Source of the DNA: Aptenodytes patagonicus
Lineage: Eukaryota > Chordata > Aves > Sphenisciformes > Spheniscidae
Assembly (NCBI RefSeq): GCF_965638725.1
Contig: NC_134950.1
Span: forward strand, 22,162,932-22,226,931
DNA: 64,000 bases
Direction of reading: 5' to 3'
Numbering within the stretch: the stretch's first letter is position 1; each line of letters begins with the position of its first letter. Below the pieces are notes generated by a model. It made no database searches and was not told the DNA's origin. It saw only the letters and a list, made by a program, of their open reading frames with translations. The translations under genes and the position numbers were made by a program. Shown here piece after piece: positions 49,486-61,729 of the stretch.

Positions 49486-52400
49486 GGGCTTTAATTACTT
49501 TGCTTGGTTCATTCATGTTATTCTTGTTAATTGTGATTAATTGGCCACAAGTCTGTTCTCTTTTTGCGAACTTGTACAAGTAGACCAACTTGAGCAAGGT
49601 AAATATTTGGCCAGAACAGCAGACTTCTGGGAGAGTGGAAAATGGATCCTGTTGCTTACTTTTCCTGAAGCAAGTCAGGCTGGCTCTTACCCCTACTGCT
49701 GATGGGGGACAGGGTACATGCTGTAGCCCTTTCTAGTTCCCCCTCCAGCTCCCACACCTCCCATCTCTCCTGTGGTGGCAGCAGCACATTGTGGCTCTTC
49801 AACACCACCCAGGTGTTTCTTTTAACTCCACATAGCTTGGCCCTCATGGGGCAGGGGAGAATTGGCCCTTGTACCCTTGGGCCCAAAATCTCCAATTTTG
49901 CTCACAGAGCCTGGCTGTCTTGCAACAGCTTTTTATTCCTGAAATTCTTGTTGACTTCAGCCTTTCTCCCTTAACAGATCTGCATTTATTTAAGCATTTA
50001 TTTAAGACCACATGGAGTAAAGGAACAGGCTTCAAATCTGGCAAGAAAGGTGCCGTGTTTCCAGTTTGGAAAGGACTGATCTATCCTTTTCTCATCCACT
50101 TGAATTCCCATCTGGCTCTGCATCCCCATGTGTAAAGGTGGCCAGGCTGCATCTGTAAGCAAAGACAGGCCATACCCTAAAGCCCTGGCTTGTACCACGT
50201 GTACTGTGCCATCACTGACATGGCCCCTGCTATGGTTTTAGTGCGTGATAGACATTCCTCTCCCAGGAAACGCTTTGGGGATAACATAGGCCAGCCCTCG
50301 TTCCCAGAAGTTTGGGAGAGGCAATCTTATTTCAGGAGGGGAAGGGAAGGGAGGAAGAGAGTTCAGGTGTGTGGATGCAAAGCAAGCCGTGCTACTGGGT
50401 CTCTGCACCTGCGAACTGGAACTGGCGAGTTTTGTTTAGCAGTGCAGATGGGACCTAACTGAACGAGGTCCAGAGGCTGAAGCGAGGCAGGGACACCAGA
50501 ATGATGCTCTTGCAGGGGTCCAGCAGCCAGGTGGCATCTTGCTTGTCTGCATGTGAAACTCAAATAGCTGTTTGAGAGCAGAAATACGGCCAAACCTCAT
50601 GCTATGGTCTGTCACCAAGGCCAAGGTCAGTCATGGTGTTAGTCCGAAGTCCTGAGGTTTGCATGAGAGGGTAAAGAAGCTTTGGTGGGTAAATTTTTCC
50701 CTTCCCCACATTTTTGCCTTCACAACGTTCGAGTTCATTGTCATTCAGGTCTCAGGAGAGAGACTTTCCCAGACATTTTCCAGGAGCAGAAAGTACTGAA
50801 GGGAATAAGCAATGATTCTTCTTTTAGGTCTTATCCAGAGGGTGGCATTGTCCTTTTGGGAGCTATTTGCATGGCCTACCTTGGAAGCTGTAGGCCTCCT
50901 ATGCAGCTGATAGTGAAAGGTGCTCAAAATGGCTTTCCAGAGGATCCTAAATTAGAATTACCCTGGAGGGCCTCCTGTCTCTTTCCATTGCGTACAATTA
51001 AATAGGTTCTTAATTTTGACCCTCTGAGTTTCATCTAAATTAGATGTCTGAAGACAGCCTGAGTATCCATCTCAGGCTGTAAGTGTGGCTTGCTGAACTG
51101 CATTGAGACCCAGCTGCTACAATTAAGTTTGTTAATCAACACTGGTTAGGAAAGCAAAGCTGCTGATATATACCAGATTATTCTGAATCTATTGCCTAAG
51201 GCATCTGCTCACATTTTAAGTATAAACCAGACACATATTAGATGTGGAAAGATCACAGGGAGGCAGCTCGGTCCTGCTCTCAGTTTATGGATCATTCTGA
51301 AAGAAAGCAAGGAAGGAAAAACTATGCCTAAGCAGGTGAAGAAAACAATTACTATATAAAAATAAGTTCTTAGTTACCCAAGTGTGTAACTAAAGAAAAC
51401 TAGCCCTACAACTGTACAGATACAGTGATCTTTACTGATACCTCAGCATGCTAATTGAAAACAAGAAATCCTGTGTTAGAAGTGAACGTAGTTCACAGAA
51501 ATCTGAAATGGGCATTCTCATGCTCTTTGTTTGTTTGTTTTTTTCATTCTTACTGAAACTTTCAGAGTTGAGAGCTGTGCCAATGGTTTTTTTTTGGTTT
51601 AAGGTTTTTTAAGGTGCTGTCAGGAATATGTCACCTCTGTGGCTACACTCAACATTTCCTTGTCTAGCACCTGGCTCGTGTAGGGGACAGATTTGAGATG
51701 TGTTTTTTAGCTGATTTGGTGGCCTGGTTCCCTTCATGTGACCCAAACACGTCTTGGCTCGCTCTGAGATCTACTCTTCTTAGCTCCAGCTTTGTTTCAA
51801 TGGTCAAAGTGCATCAGGATCTATAAAAAAATGTCTTTTTTCCAGCTTGTCTCTTTGCCAGTGAGGAATAAAGTTATCTATTGGTGAAGTGCGATATTAC
51901 CACAGGACCGTTCCTAGAGAGCCAGAGCTGCTGGCTTCCAGGCAGTTGGGCTTTTACAGCCGAAACCCAGTGAAGGACAGGACTCACTTGGTCGTGCATG
52001 CGGCTGTGTAAATACGTGCACTGAAGCCTCAGGCACGTGGCAGGTGGTAGCTAAGGCTTCTGAAAGTCCAAGTTAGCAGATCTGAGAGTAAGCAGGTCTT
52101 GAGTTCAGACTCCGAAACAGAAAATCACAGCTTGGAAGTTGGTATGGAATCAGAATATGGGCTGATAAACTGTTAAATAAGGAAAATCTTTGTCTTTGTG
52201 TCCTTTCCAGTGTGTGGAACCATAGACCATAAAAAGGCACTTGAAAAGTCCCCAAGCTTCTTAACCGAGTTGCTTCCCATGCAGCAGCACTCTCAGTGTG
52301 CTGGGCCCTGAGAGATGGTGCCTGATACAAATGACTCTTCCTCATCTTCAGGGCAGCTGTCTGCCACTAGTCAGGAAAGCGGCAGCTAAAGTGCTAATTA

Positions 52401-52800
52401 ACCAGAAACAGAACGGGGGATCAATAAAATATCTGCCCATTGTTACTTTGATAATTTTACATTCCTACTTCATCCCTCAGTCTTCCCTAAATCTGCTTTT
52501 TATTCTCATCAAGGGGATAATAATTTTGGCTGCTATTGGCATTCAAACTTGGTTGACATACAATGGCAAGTGTAGTACCGGCCTTTTCTTCATGTGTCAG
52601 ATGCACTATTCGCATAGCAGGGCCCCCTGATTGAGCCTAGTAAGTGTTGGTATTCTGTTTTGTTTTCATTTCAGTGAGTGCTGTCACCTTAATATAAATA
52701 TCATCTCTAAAACACTGATCGTTCCCTTACCAAAACTGCAACTAGACAGAAGGACTTAGACTAACTCTTATACTAGCCCTGCTAACAGCTGTCCAGAGAA

Positions 52801-53275
52801 ATCATAGAATCATAGAATACCTCAAGTTGGAAGGGACCCATAAGGATCATCAAGTCCAACTCCCTGCTTCTTGCGGGACTAACTAAAACTAAACCATATG
52901 ACTAAGAGCATCACCCAGATGCTCCTTGAACTCTGACAGGGTTGATGCCGTGACCACTTCCCTGGGGAGCCTGTTCCAGTGACCGACCACCCTCCCCATG
53001 AAGAACCTTTTCCTAATGTCCAATCTGAACTTCCCCTGATGCAGCTTCATTCCATTTCCTTGTGTCCTGTCGCTGGTCACCAAAGAGAGAAGATCAGCAG
53101 CTCCCCCTCTGCTGCTCCTCTTGAGGAAGTTGTAGACTGTGATGAGGTCACCCCTCAGCCTCCTCTTCTCCAAGCTGAACAAGCCAAGTGACCTCAGCCG
53201 CTCCTCGAAAGTCTTGCCCTCAAAATAATTTACCAGTGCCAAACGCTCTCCCACCTCGTTGAGGTATCCTAAGCC
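52801..53275 (-). mobile_element. CR1 LINE 3' fragment, well preserved
   Basis: Minus-strand CR1 with intact terminal repeats at the left (ATCATAGAATCATAGAAT) and an open ORF2 end of about 121 codons (52889-53254): [40 protein letters not shown] and [18 protein letters not shown]. It is truncated at the 5' end. Its tail and frame are among the best preserved in the window, so it is probably a younger insertion. It is not a gene. Confidence 0.95.
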
Positions 53276-56200
53276 TCCACGTCCATAAAGCTAATGGCAT
53301 CCAGTGCAACTCACCCATTCCATCTTCATGCCAACACCAGTTCAGCAATACGTACATTTTGGATGGCACTTAATAAACTGTTCTTGGTTGCAGGAATGGT
53401 CACAGAGGACAGGCATTTATGACAAACTTTTCCTCAGTTCTGTGTCATGGACTTTCTGCAGATCTAAGATGCTTTTTTCCTTCTGTGTGACCTCATGTCA
53501 AATATATTTTGGGGCATTAATGCCCTATGGTTTAATTAGTATGGCTGCTTCTCTTTCTCCCTGGGGCTGGGCTGAGGAGTGACCTAACAGGGCAGTGTGT
53601 CAGATCTGGGAAATTAATTCCCAGCCATTTCCTCCCTCATCAGTCATCAGCTGCCTGCTGCCCTCAGACCTGATAATTATACAGGCAGTTCAGATAGGAC
53701 TTGCTAATGAAGGACCGTGGAGTCTTTGTTCTTATTCCTGGCTGCTGAGGCTGCGTCCACTTCTCCTAAGCTCAGCTGCTGTGAAGTTAGACGTTCAACC
53801 CAAGCCAGTCATCACTTTCTGCCTCTGTGGTCAATGGGGAGATAGGGAGAGAATCTGATCTCCTCAGAGTGACTCATCCCATCCTAAACAAGATATCTAA
53901 AACAGGCAAGTATTAAGCCAATAATTCCAGAAATTAATTTATCTTTGGTCTTAGTAGCATATAGCTTTATTTTTTGCCAGCTAAAGCTAGCTCCCATTAA
54001 TCTGTCCTAAATGTGGGCTGTTCTTGCCTGGGAAAATGTGCATCTTCTTTCTCGCATAGATGCTTGCTCCTGGTAAAGGCTCACTGTAAATATTTACCAA
54101 GGAAGGGACAGAGAGGGTAGTCACAGTTGGAAGATTGTTGTGAGACCTATAGGTCTGGTGCCTGCTCTTTCCTGCCTGAGTGACAGAGAGATGAGAATTA
54201 CACAGAGGTGTGAGCTAAGGAAACAAATATGGACTGCTCTAGACTCCCCCACAGCATTACCTAACTCTTTGAGGAAGCTGTGAAATCTAATGCTTTGTTA
54301 ACTTTTATAAGTCATGCTAAAACATTGGTATTTAACCTTCTATATGAAAACACATATTTTAATTAGTTATACAGTTGTGAACAGCTATTTGATAGTAGCG
54401 GGAGGCTACGAGAATGCAATAGCGTGCTGGTTAGCATGTGTTGGCCCCATGCTCACCCTCATCACGGCAAGAGCATCTCACTGCTTAAGCCTTAAAGACC
54501 TGCAGTAAAGGCATGGAAGCAGAAAAGCCCCATGATTAGGGTGACATAGTGCTTTACTGCACTTTTCATTGGCACAAACACTCCAGAATAACAGCATGAA
54601 TCAATCATCTGAGCCAATGTTTAGTAGTCATGAGTAAAGCGGGACTGTTGAGATTAAAATGATCTACAGTTTTGTTTTGTTTGAAATTAAGTGGAGGTGA
54701 GCAAGAAGGTGCTGGTGAGGGGAAACAACAAGCAATCTTGAGAAACTGTATCAAAGAAGAAAAGGACCCTTTAGAAAAATAGTATATTGAGGCCTTTTTT
54801 TTGCCTGTACAGCTGTACCAGAATGCCTTCTCAAGTATTTGCTGAGTGTAATTGCGTTTATTTCTAAAGAGTGCCAAAGGCAGATGAGCTCTGGGGTGTT
54901 CAGCTGTGGCAGGAAGAGGGTTGCTGCCCTGCTGCCCACCCCACCGCAGGGCTGGAGGTGATGCACTCCAGGGCATGGGGCAGCCTCACCCGCTGTCACA
55001 GCCCAGCTCTGACCCAGGTACCTGCCTGCCCTGTCAGCTTGCAACAGCAATGTCAACGTTAGCAGAGGAGAGGAGCGACCTGCTGGGACATTAGTAGTTT
55101 AACACGCCAGAAGTTTGGGTCTGTTTCCCCAGCATTCCACTTTCAGACGCAGTACAGCAAACAGTTGGAGTTTCCTTTCTCACAGCTCCCACCAGCGCTC
55201 TGCCCAAAATACACTTGCTTTCTTGGAGTTTTTGTCTCCTGACAGTACCGCAGTGCTTTTCTTTCTCCTTATATCTGGGATCAAATGCACAGATTTTCCT
55301 GTGCAAACCACCAGCCAGCCTCTCAGTCTTCAGCACAGTTCCAAGGCATAGGTACCCAACTTCGTGGCAGCGCTTGAGTTTTGCCCAGTCACCACTGCCT
55401 GTGCTGATGCTGCCTCTGAGGAGTCAGGCAGAGAGAAAAGCCTCCACTCCCACCACCTCCATCCCCATCCCCATCACATAGCTGTAGAGGTGTTAGACGA
55501 CTGCCCGCTCCCTGCTGCAGAGGCTGCACAAGCCCCAGCAGCTACCACTGCTGGCTGGGTACTCTGTCCTCATTTGTGCCCTGCTCATAAAAAAAAGGCA
55601 GCTAGTATTAGGTGGTATCCAGGGATAAGGTGGAAGCTTACAAACTTACTCTTTTTACCGTCCAACCTGTTTAATATTATAGTTCAACAGCTGAAAATCT
55701 AAGGCCACAGCTTTCTTAGCATTAAGTGGTGGCAGGAACCGTACCTGGGCAGGGAACACCACTGGCATTGCTCCGGGGAGGCAGGGCAGTGCCCTCCCGA
55801 CACACCCGGGAGCAGGACGGGAGTTAGATCCCCGGCCATCCCCAACAGCCACTTTGAGCGTGGCCACCCATTTCAAATGCTGGAAGTCTAACCGGGTGGC
55901 ACGGCCGCTCCACGCCATGCGGCAGCACTTCACCGTCCCAGCACATTTAGTGTGCCGGTTACACCAAAGTCCGAGCACGTCCTCCCAGCCCAGGGTTGGC
56001 AGCTTAGAGCCAGCTCCAGCCCTGGAGCCCTGCGCCTGTTTCAGCATGTGAGAGCGGGAGTGTGGCCGGAACGCAGAGCCCGACCCCTGGCCGGGCGAGA
56101 GACGGCCCCAGCCTCCCCCTGCTCCCCCCGCCTGTGTGCACACACGGTCCGAAAACCCCTGGCAGTGAACGTGTTATTTTACAAATGGTATTTCATTTGC

Positions 56201-56314
56201 AGCACTGTTACGAGAAGAAAAGCTTGCTTGTTCATCAGCTGCATGTGCTGTTTGCCACGAACTCCACTAAAGGATGCTGCTGACCATCTCGGTAAAAAGC
56301 AACAAAGTGCTGCA
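53276..56314. other. Intergenic, with a GC-rich block near RIMS2 3' end
   Basis: Non-coding sequence up to the inferred RIMS2 3' end. About 55700-56160 is distinctly GC- and CpG-rich compared with the AT-rich surroundings. A 162-codon minus-strand frame at 55655-56143 is open across it, but it has no recognisable domain and its opening follows from the base composition. Confidence 0.5.
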
Positions 56315-59035
56315 CACAAGTTCTGTAAAGAAAATGTTTTATTTAAAGTGTTAAATACCATCACCAGAATGAGTTTGATTTACATTAGTTGGTGTTCATT
56401 ACAGGCCTAATCTGCCTTTTTTTTTTTCCCCCCAACTGTAATTCCTTTTAACTTTTTAAAACGTACTATGTACAAGACAGCAGTGATCACTGGAATAGTG
56501 CTATTTACATGACTAAACCATAAGTAGAGTTGCAGACATGTGAAAATTAAAAAAAATATTTTTTTAAATAAATACTGCATAATGACGAGTATGTACACAC
56601 CTTCCATGCGTCATGTCCTTGATTTTAAAATTTGAAATAGTTTATATAGGACTATGCGTACAAGAATGTGTGAGCACATCTCACAGCATCAGGAAAATGG
56701 TTATGTATTTTTCTTTAATATCCTAGGGGAAACTGTAGACTGCATGTTAGTAGTATTTATTTGCTGCTGGTAGACAGGTGTCTAAATTATTTCAATAAAT
56801 ATAATTTTACCAGTCTGTCCATTAACTTAACAATAATCCGTTATATAAACTCTGAAGACAAGACACAATCTTGATTTATATGATATTGCACAAAGTAAAA
56901 GGCATTTTAAGTGATACTGTTATTACTTTTGCCCTCTTATGAGGCATGTACAATTTCTTAATGGGAAACTTTAATAGATTTTCAAATAAAATCAGAATAA
57001 TTCTGTGTGGCCTTAAAGGTAAATGTAAAGTATATTTCAAAAATTATTGCAAGGATTCAATATTAAACCTTAAATAGGTATTAAAGGCATACAAAGACCC
57101 AGAAAAAAAGGACATTTTGTTATTAAATGTTAGCCAGTTACATTCCCTTTAAATAATGTAATTTAATGAGAAGCTTGAACTTGCAGCACCACCCAACGGT
57201 AGTTACTGCCTGCTACAAAAACCAGGTTTTTGAAGATCCACTGACTGCAGTGAGGGTTCTGGTAATGGTGTCAAATAGCTGTCGGAGTGGTACTGATAAG
57301 CTTTCTTTAAGGCTATTTTACGAACCAAAGACTGATATTTCCAGACTGATATTACCTAATTATGTCTTTTGTAACACAAATGTAGTTTATGAAAATTGAA
57401 CTTTACAGCAGAAGAACTGTACGAATTAGTAACCTTCGTTGCTTTTGTAATCCCAAAAATGTAGCAATTAATCCCGTTTAGTGCGAATAAAAGTGTTTAA
57501 ATTTATTTCCTAAAAATCAACCAGGTACTTAATATTTCCTCTTTCCAAAAACCTTCAAGAAATGATAGTTCAACCTTTGAATGAAAGATGCTGGTGCTGA
57601 AAACAAATTTATTGAAGACATCTTACAATGGCCACATGATTCCAGTATTTTGCTGTAGAATTCAATTTGAAGGTGAGAAAAAATGAAAATAAGTTACCAT
57701 GCACTGTACAATAAATTGCAAAAAGTTCAAATATCTTCTTTATCAAATACATGCTGAATTACATTAATGTACTCCCAAGCCATGTTGCAAAATCCTTTTC
57801 AACATGCTTGAAAAAAAGTAAGTTCTTAAACAATATTTTTCTCAAATAATTCAGAAATGCAGAACAATCTGCAACCCTGAACCAAATATGGGGCATAAGA
57901 GAGTAATAAGTCAAAAGGTAGCCATTTTAGAATATGATGATCATCCCGGGAGGTAGAGGGGGAAAAAAAGCAAAATGAAGAAGGGAGACTGGAAGGAGAG
58001 ATAGAGAAAGGAGGAGGTAAAAGAAGTGTACAATTTGCACATTATGTTGAACTTTACAAGGCTTGTACCTTTTACATTTAAATAAATTTAATATATTACA
58101 CTTATTCCTTGTCACATAAACAGAATTTTAAATATTTGCTAGAAATTATTTTTTATTTTTAATATACGTCTGCAAAAATACAGACCATGACTGGTTTAAA
58201 GAATGATAAACGTGGTGTGTCTTTTTATCACCCTGTTGCATTCTCTTCCCTTTAAAACCATGCACTAGTGAAATTTATTTTTAAAAATAATATAAATTGT
58301 TGAAAATGGCTGATTTATTCTTTTTTTTTTGCAAGTTGCAGCCCCAAGAAAATAATTTAAGTGTTCAGCTAAATCTGTGTCCATGCAAAAAAGTTTCTTT
58401 AATTTCATACAGTACAGTATATCCACAGAATTTTATTTTTCAGAGAGTCCATCACATCTGGGGTTTCACTGTACCTATAGCTGGAGGTATGAAGCCTGCC
58501 ACTTTAAGTCTTGAACCTTTTCAGTATGAAGAGTTTTCGGATCTCAAGCAACTGTTTCAACAGTTGACTTTTCCAGCATCCTTACATTCTTCTTCTCTTC
58601 CAATGTTTGCTAATCCACTGACTTGTAACATGGCTTCATGGGAGGGTAACTCCATTTCTGTGGCATAACCAAGCTTTAGGAGGGGAGGGCAGATAAATAA
58701 AGAAACGGGAGCAACAAAACAGATATGCCATTGAAAAGGACTTTTGTTGCATGAAACAGATTGATTCTTTTAGTTTAGTCCATGGCTTCAGATTGGACCA
58801 AAACTGAGTGTCCCTGAACTCCAAACCTATCAGTTCTTCATGACTTCAGTCCTTCACCTGAGGGCCTTCCGTAGGGCACAATGTGTGCAACTTCCTTGAG
58901 AACACAGGATCGCGTTGCATCCCTAGAAACAGGCTCAGAAGACACAACATTAAGCATGCAGTGTTACCAGGGTTTGCGACCTGTAATTTTATTTTTTTTG
59001 TAACGCTGGTTGCTATGACAACAGTTTCACAGCTG
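56315..59035 (-). other. RIMS2: Probable RIMS2 3' UTR
   Basis: The sequence after the RIMS2 stop codon is strongly AT-rich, has few open frames and contains no repeat, as expected for a long neuronal 3' UTR. A minus-strand AATAAA lies at 56338-56343, about 2.7 kb after the stop, and another AATAAA-type site lies at about 57607-57612. Which one is used cannot be told from sequence. The left end given is an inference from the first of these. Confidence 0.5.
56338..56343 (-). terminator. RIMS2: Candidate RIMS2 polyadenylation signal
   Basis: The canonical hexamer AATAAA on the minus strand, at the junction between the AT-rich putative UTR and the more GC-rich DNA to its left. Cleavage would fall about 15-25 bases further left. 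Confidence 0.4.
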
Positions 59036-59254
59036 CTATGAGCGAGCATACGAAGGTCCTGTTGAACTTTCAAGAGATGATTGGGAAGCTCTTCTAGTGA
59101 GAGGAGCTAAAGTTGGGTCTACTAGGGAAGAAGGAGGGAAGAGCTTGAACCACCCAATCACCATGTTGGACAGGTCCAGCTCATCTAAAAGTATCTGTGC
59201 CACTCCCATAAAGGATTTGTGATCCATACGTCCATAGTCTCCCCAAACAATTAT
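59036..59254 (-). CDS. RIMS2: RIMS2 terminal coding exon
   Basis: The last RIMS2 exon begins after acceptor TTGCTAACAG and encodes IIVWGDYGRMDHKSFMGVAQ, then DELDLSNMVIGWFKLFPPSS and the conserved tail LTRRASQSSLESSTGPSYAR ending in a TAG stop at 59036. It forms the C-terminal half of the C2B domain and the extreme C-terminus. RIM2 is a presynaptic active-zone scaffold that links Rab3 vesicles, Munc13 and calcium channels. The RIM C2B domain lacks the full calcium-binding set and binds liprin and phospholipid. The reading frame is intact, phase 0 at the 5' border, and the residues agree with RIMS2 rather than RIMS1 (for example WFKLF). Confidence 0.97.
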   Translation of the reverse strand: MIVWGDYGRMDHKSFMGVAQILLDELDLSNMVIGWFKLFPPSSLVDPTLAPLTRRASQSSLESSTGPSYARS

Positions 59255-59700
59255 CTGTTAGCAAAGGAAACACAAGAAAATAGAAAAAATTCAGCAAAAA
59301 TGATGAGAGCTTCAATCTGATTCGTCAAATGTCTCAGCTTATTTAATTATAGTAAGGAATGAAATATTTGACTGCTGACATAGTTTACTTCTGTGTATAC
59401 TAATCATGAAGCAGTGACAGAAATGACCTGGGCAGTAACAGAGCAGTTATCCATGATACTAATGAAAGCCCAGTGAGCGAAGGAGCCCATACATATAGTA
59501 GAAGCAAAATAATCTACAACTAACTTTCGCTCAGCACTTTCTACTTGCATCAACAGTTATTACTGTAGTATTTATCTGCTCGACAAGTATTTGAAATAGC
59601 AGAGCTTGCCAAATGAAGCATGAAAGGAAGTTTGAAACTCATTCAGTGAAAACTGTACAGGTGACGTTTTCAGATTCAGAAGAATATTGATGCAAATTAC
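59255..59700. other. RIMS2 intron between the last two exons
   Basis: A short intron of 446 bp with standard GT and AG ends; no other feature seen. Confidence 0.9.
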
Positions 59701-59840
59701 CTGTAAAACTTTTCCTTGGGGACTTTCTTCAAATGATAGAAGTTGCTGATAAAGTGGTTCCAGCGTTTTTCTTGCTACCTTTGTTTTCTTTTTGGCTATG
59801 CAGACTCCATTTTCTAACAGGTACACCTTTACATATGGTG
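59701..59840 (-). CDS. RIMS2: RIMS2 exon, C2B middle part
   Basis: This 140-bp exon encodes PYVKVYLLENGVCIAKKKTK and then VARKTLEPLYQQLLSFEESP followed by QGKVLQ, the central beta strands and the polybasic stretch of the RIM C2B domain. Acceptor CTTCTAAG|CACCATATG at 59841-59842 and donor TTACAG|GTAATT at 59699-59700 are clear. The exon starts with the last two bases of an Ala codon split across the intron. Confidence 0.96.
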
Positions 59841-60763
59841 CTTAGAAGAAAGAAAATAAAGAACACTAAGTAAAGAAGTCGTCCAGATTTTTTGCATAAC
59901 AGATGCACCGTTCTGTCACCATATGATAAAATCTGCCTTTTACTGGATATATAACTTATATGAACAAATCTCCACAAGCAATATTAATGTTTATTCACAT
60001 GCAAAGCATCCATGCATTTTCTTTACTTTTCTCCCTGGTATGCTTTTTTCTTTACTTCTTTTTATATGTCTCTTTTGCCATGAAACAATTCAGATTTTGA
60101 CCTGGAAAAATCAGATATTCCTATATATAGTATCCCTATACTGTACAATATGCAAAATAGGCCTGTTAAGTAAATGAATGACTTGCATTGACTTTGGTGA
60201 GATTTGGATCAATGCTCCAAATTGTTATTAATTTAAAATTATCTACAAGGTGAAAATCAGTGAAGAAAAGACTCTGACACAATTTCTATTTTGGCAGAAG
60301 AGCTTGCTAAAAATATCATTATATTGTCCTTTTCACATAGTGTTATAGGACATCAGATTATAAAATAAGGAGTAAGTATCAAATACTGGTCTACTTTTCA
60401 AGTAGGTACCTATTCCACACTTCTTGCTGACTCCCTCTTATGCCTAAGATTCCTATATCACATCTTCAGTATATACCTTCCTTCCTACCCCATAACCAAG
60501 GATGCATCTGCTATTACTAAAATACTTTTGTATCTTCTGGTAGCCCAGACATCAGTCTGATTTTTTTTTCCTCCTGAAGTAGGATTGATTTTTTGTATAC
60601 CGCTTCAATACATTATGCATTTCAGTGTACAATACTGTAATCTACTGATATGTGAATTTGCTAAGAGTTTACCTAAGCTGAACAGTAAAGCCTCAGAAGT
60701 TGGGGGTTTGTTGGATTTTTTTGGTAGAACTCTATTCTTGTTGCTAAGATTTTTCTTCCTTAC
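59841..60763. other. RIMS2 intron inside the C2B domain
   Basis: A 923-bp AT-rich intron without repeats or exon-like frames. Confidence 0.9.
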
Positions 60764-60865
60764 CTGGCAGTGTCTTTGAACCTGGTTTTACAACAAGGCC
60801 ACGGGCTCGGATTATTTCTACTTCCAGTTGTCCTTTCTTGTCCATCATTCCCACCTGGATATCTC
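60764..60865 (-). CDS. RIMS2: RIMS2 exon, start of C2B domain
   Basis: This 102-bp exon encodes GDIQVGMMDKKGQLEVEIIR and ARGLVVKPGSKTLP, the first strands of the C2B domain. The acceptor is GTTGTCTAG|GAGATATCC and the donor CACTGCCAG|GTAAGG. Residues MMDKKGQLEVEIIRARGL point to RIMS2. The frame joins exactly to the exons on either side, with both borders splitting a codon after its first base. Confidence 0.96.
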
Positions 60866-61616
60866 CTAGACAACAAAAAGAAATCCTGGCATTGTAATTC
60901 AGAAATACCTAAATATATTAAAAGCTATGGGAATTTCTAGGATGAATACGTGACGACTTGTATCGTCTGCATTCCACCAATAAGTATGATCTGGATTTTA
61001 ACATTACTAGATAATTTAATACTTACCCTCTTCACTGCTATTTACGTTAGCGAACAATTAAAAAACCCTGCAATAACATCTTGTCTCCCATTTCCCATGC
61101 CCCTATCACTTCAAATTAAATATTTTTTTTTGTCTTAAGAATTTCAGATTAAAAAAAGGCAGCAAGGGAATTAGTACAAAGCAGCTCTGTAAAACTGCTT
61201 GAAAACTCTTCACCATGCCTCTAGTTTAAAACAAGGTATGAAAAGATAACTTGTGAATATAAAAAAGTCTGTAAGCACAACAATAACAAATACTTGGCAC
61301 CTAAATTCCCATTTTTATTCAATATTATCCAAGTGATTCAGAGAAAGGATTGGTCTTGTTAGCCACATTTTAAAGATGGAAAACTGAAGAAGAGATAAAA
61401 GACTGAATTTTTCAAAGCACCTTTCTACTTTTGAGTGTCTTAATGAGTATCCACAATTATGTTCAACTTTGGCTGAGGTTATAGTTTTGGTCTTAACTGA
61501 GTTGTTCATAACCATATGGGAAAGAGGTATTTAAAGACTTAGAATCTAGATAATTTCTATGTTCTAACTACCAGACCCAGTAGATTATATCATATCTATA
61601 GGACATAAATGCTTAC
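60866..61616. other. RIMS2 intron before the C2B domain
   Basis: A 751-bp intron without recognisable elements. Confidence 0.9.
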
Positions 61617-61729
61617 CCATTGATGGTGTTGCCAAAGTCTGTCGTCCTACAAGCTGGGCAGGACCAAGTCCATCCAGAAAATCACTGAACTGGCTGTCTG
61701 CAGCCAACCTCACACCAGGGAAAATCAAA
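61617..61729 (-). CDS. RIMS2: RIMS2 exon before C2B
   Basis: This 113-bp exon encodes LIFPGVRLAADSQFSDFLDG and LGPAQLVGRQTLATPSM, the conserved linker just before the C2B domain. The acceptor is TTTTTTAG|TTTGATTTT at 61730-61731 and the donor ATCAATGG|GTAAGC at 61615-61616. The first base completes an Asn codon begun in the upstream exon. Confidence 0.95.

Larger units (their letters stand above)
36813..52800. other. 16 kb intergenic, no gene or CR1 recognised
   Basis: No recognisable exon, RNA gene or CR1 copy occurs here. Simple features are short direct repeats at 41896-41983, a TTATTA-rich stretch near 42978-42998 and a C11 run at 49475-49485. The many 60-130-codon frames overlap on both strands and none has a recognisable domain. 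A short stretch near 45610-45675 (ACACCAGTGCTGAATCTGGCCCC) resembles old amniote repeat consensus words but is too short to name. Confidence 0.45.

Noticed and set aside
55655-56143. 162-codon minus-strand frame next to RIMS2
   Set aside because: It lies in a GC-rich block where stops are rare, has no domain, and sits beyond the inferred RIMS2 polyadenylation site without splice evidence.
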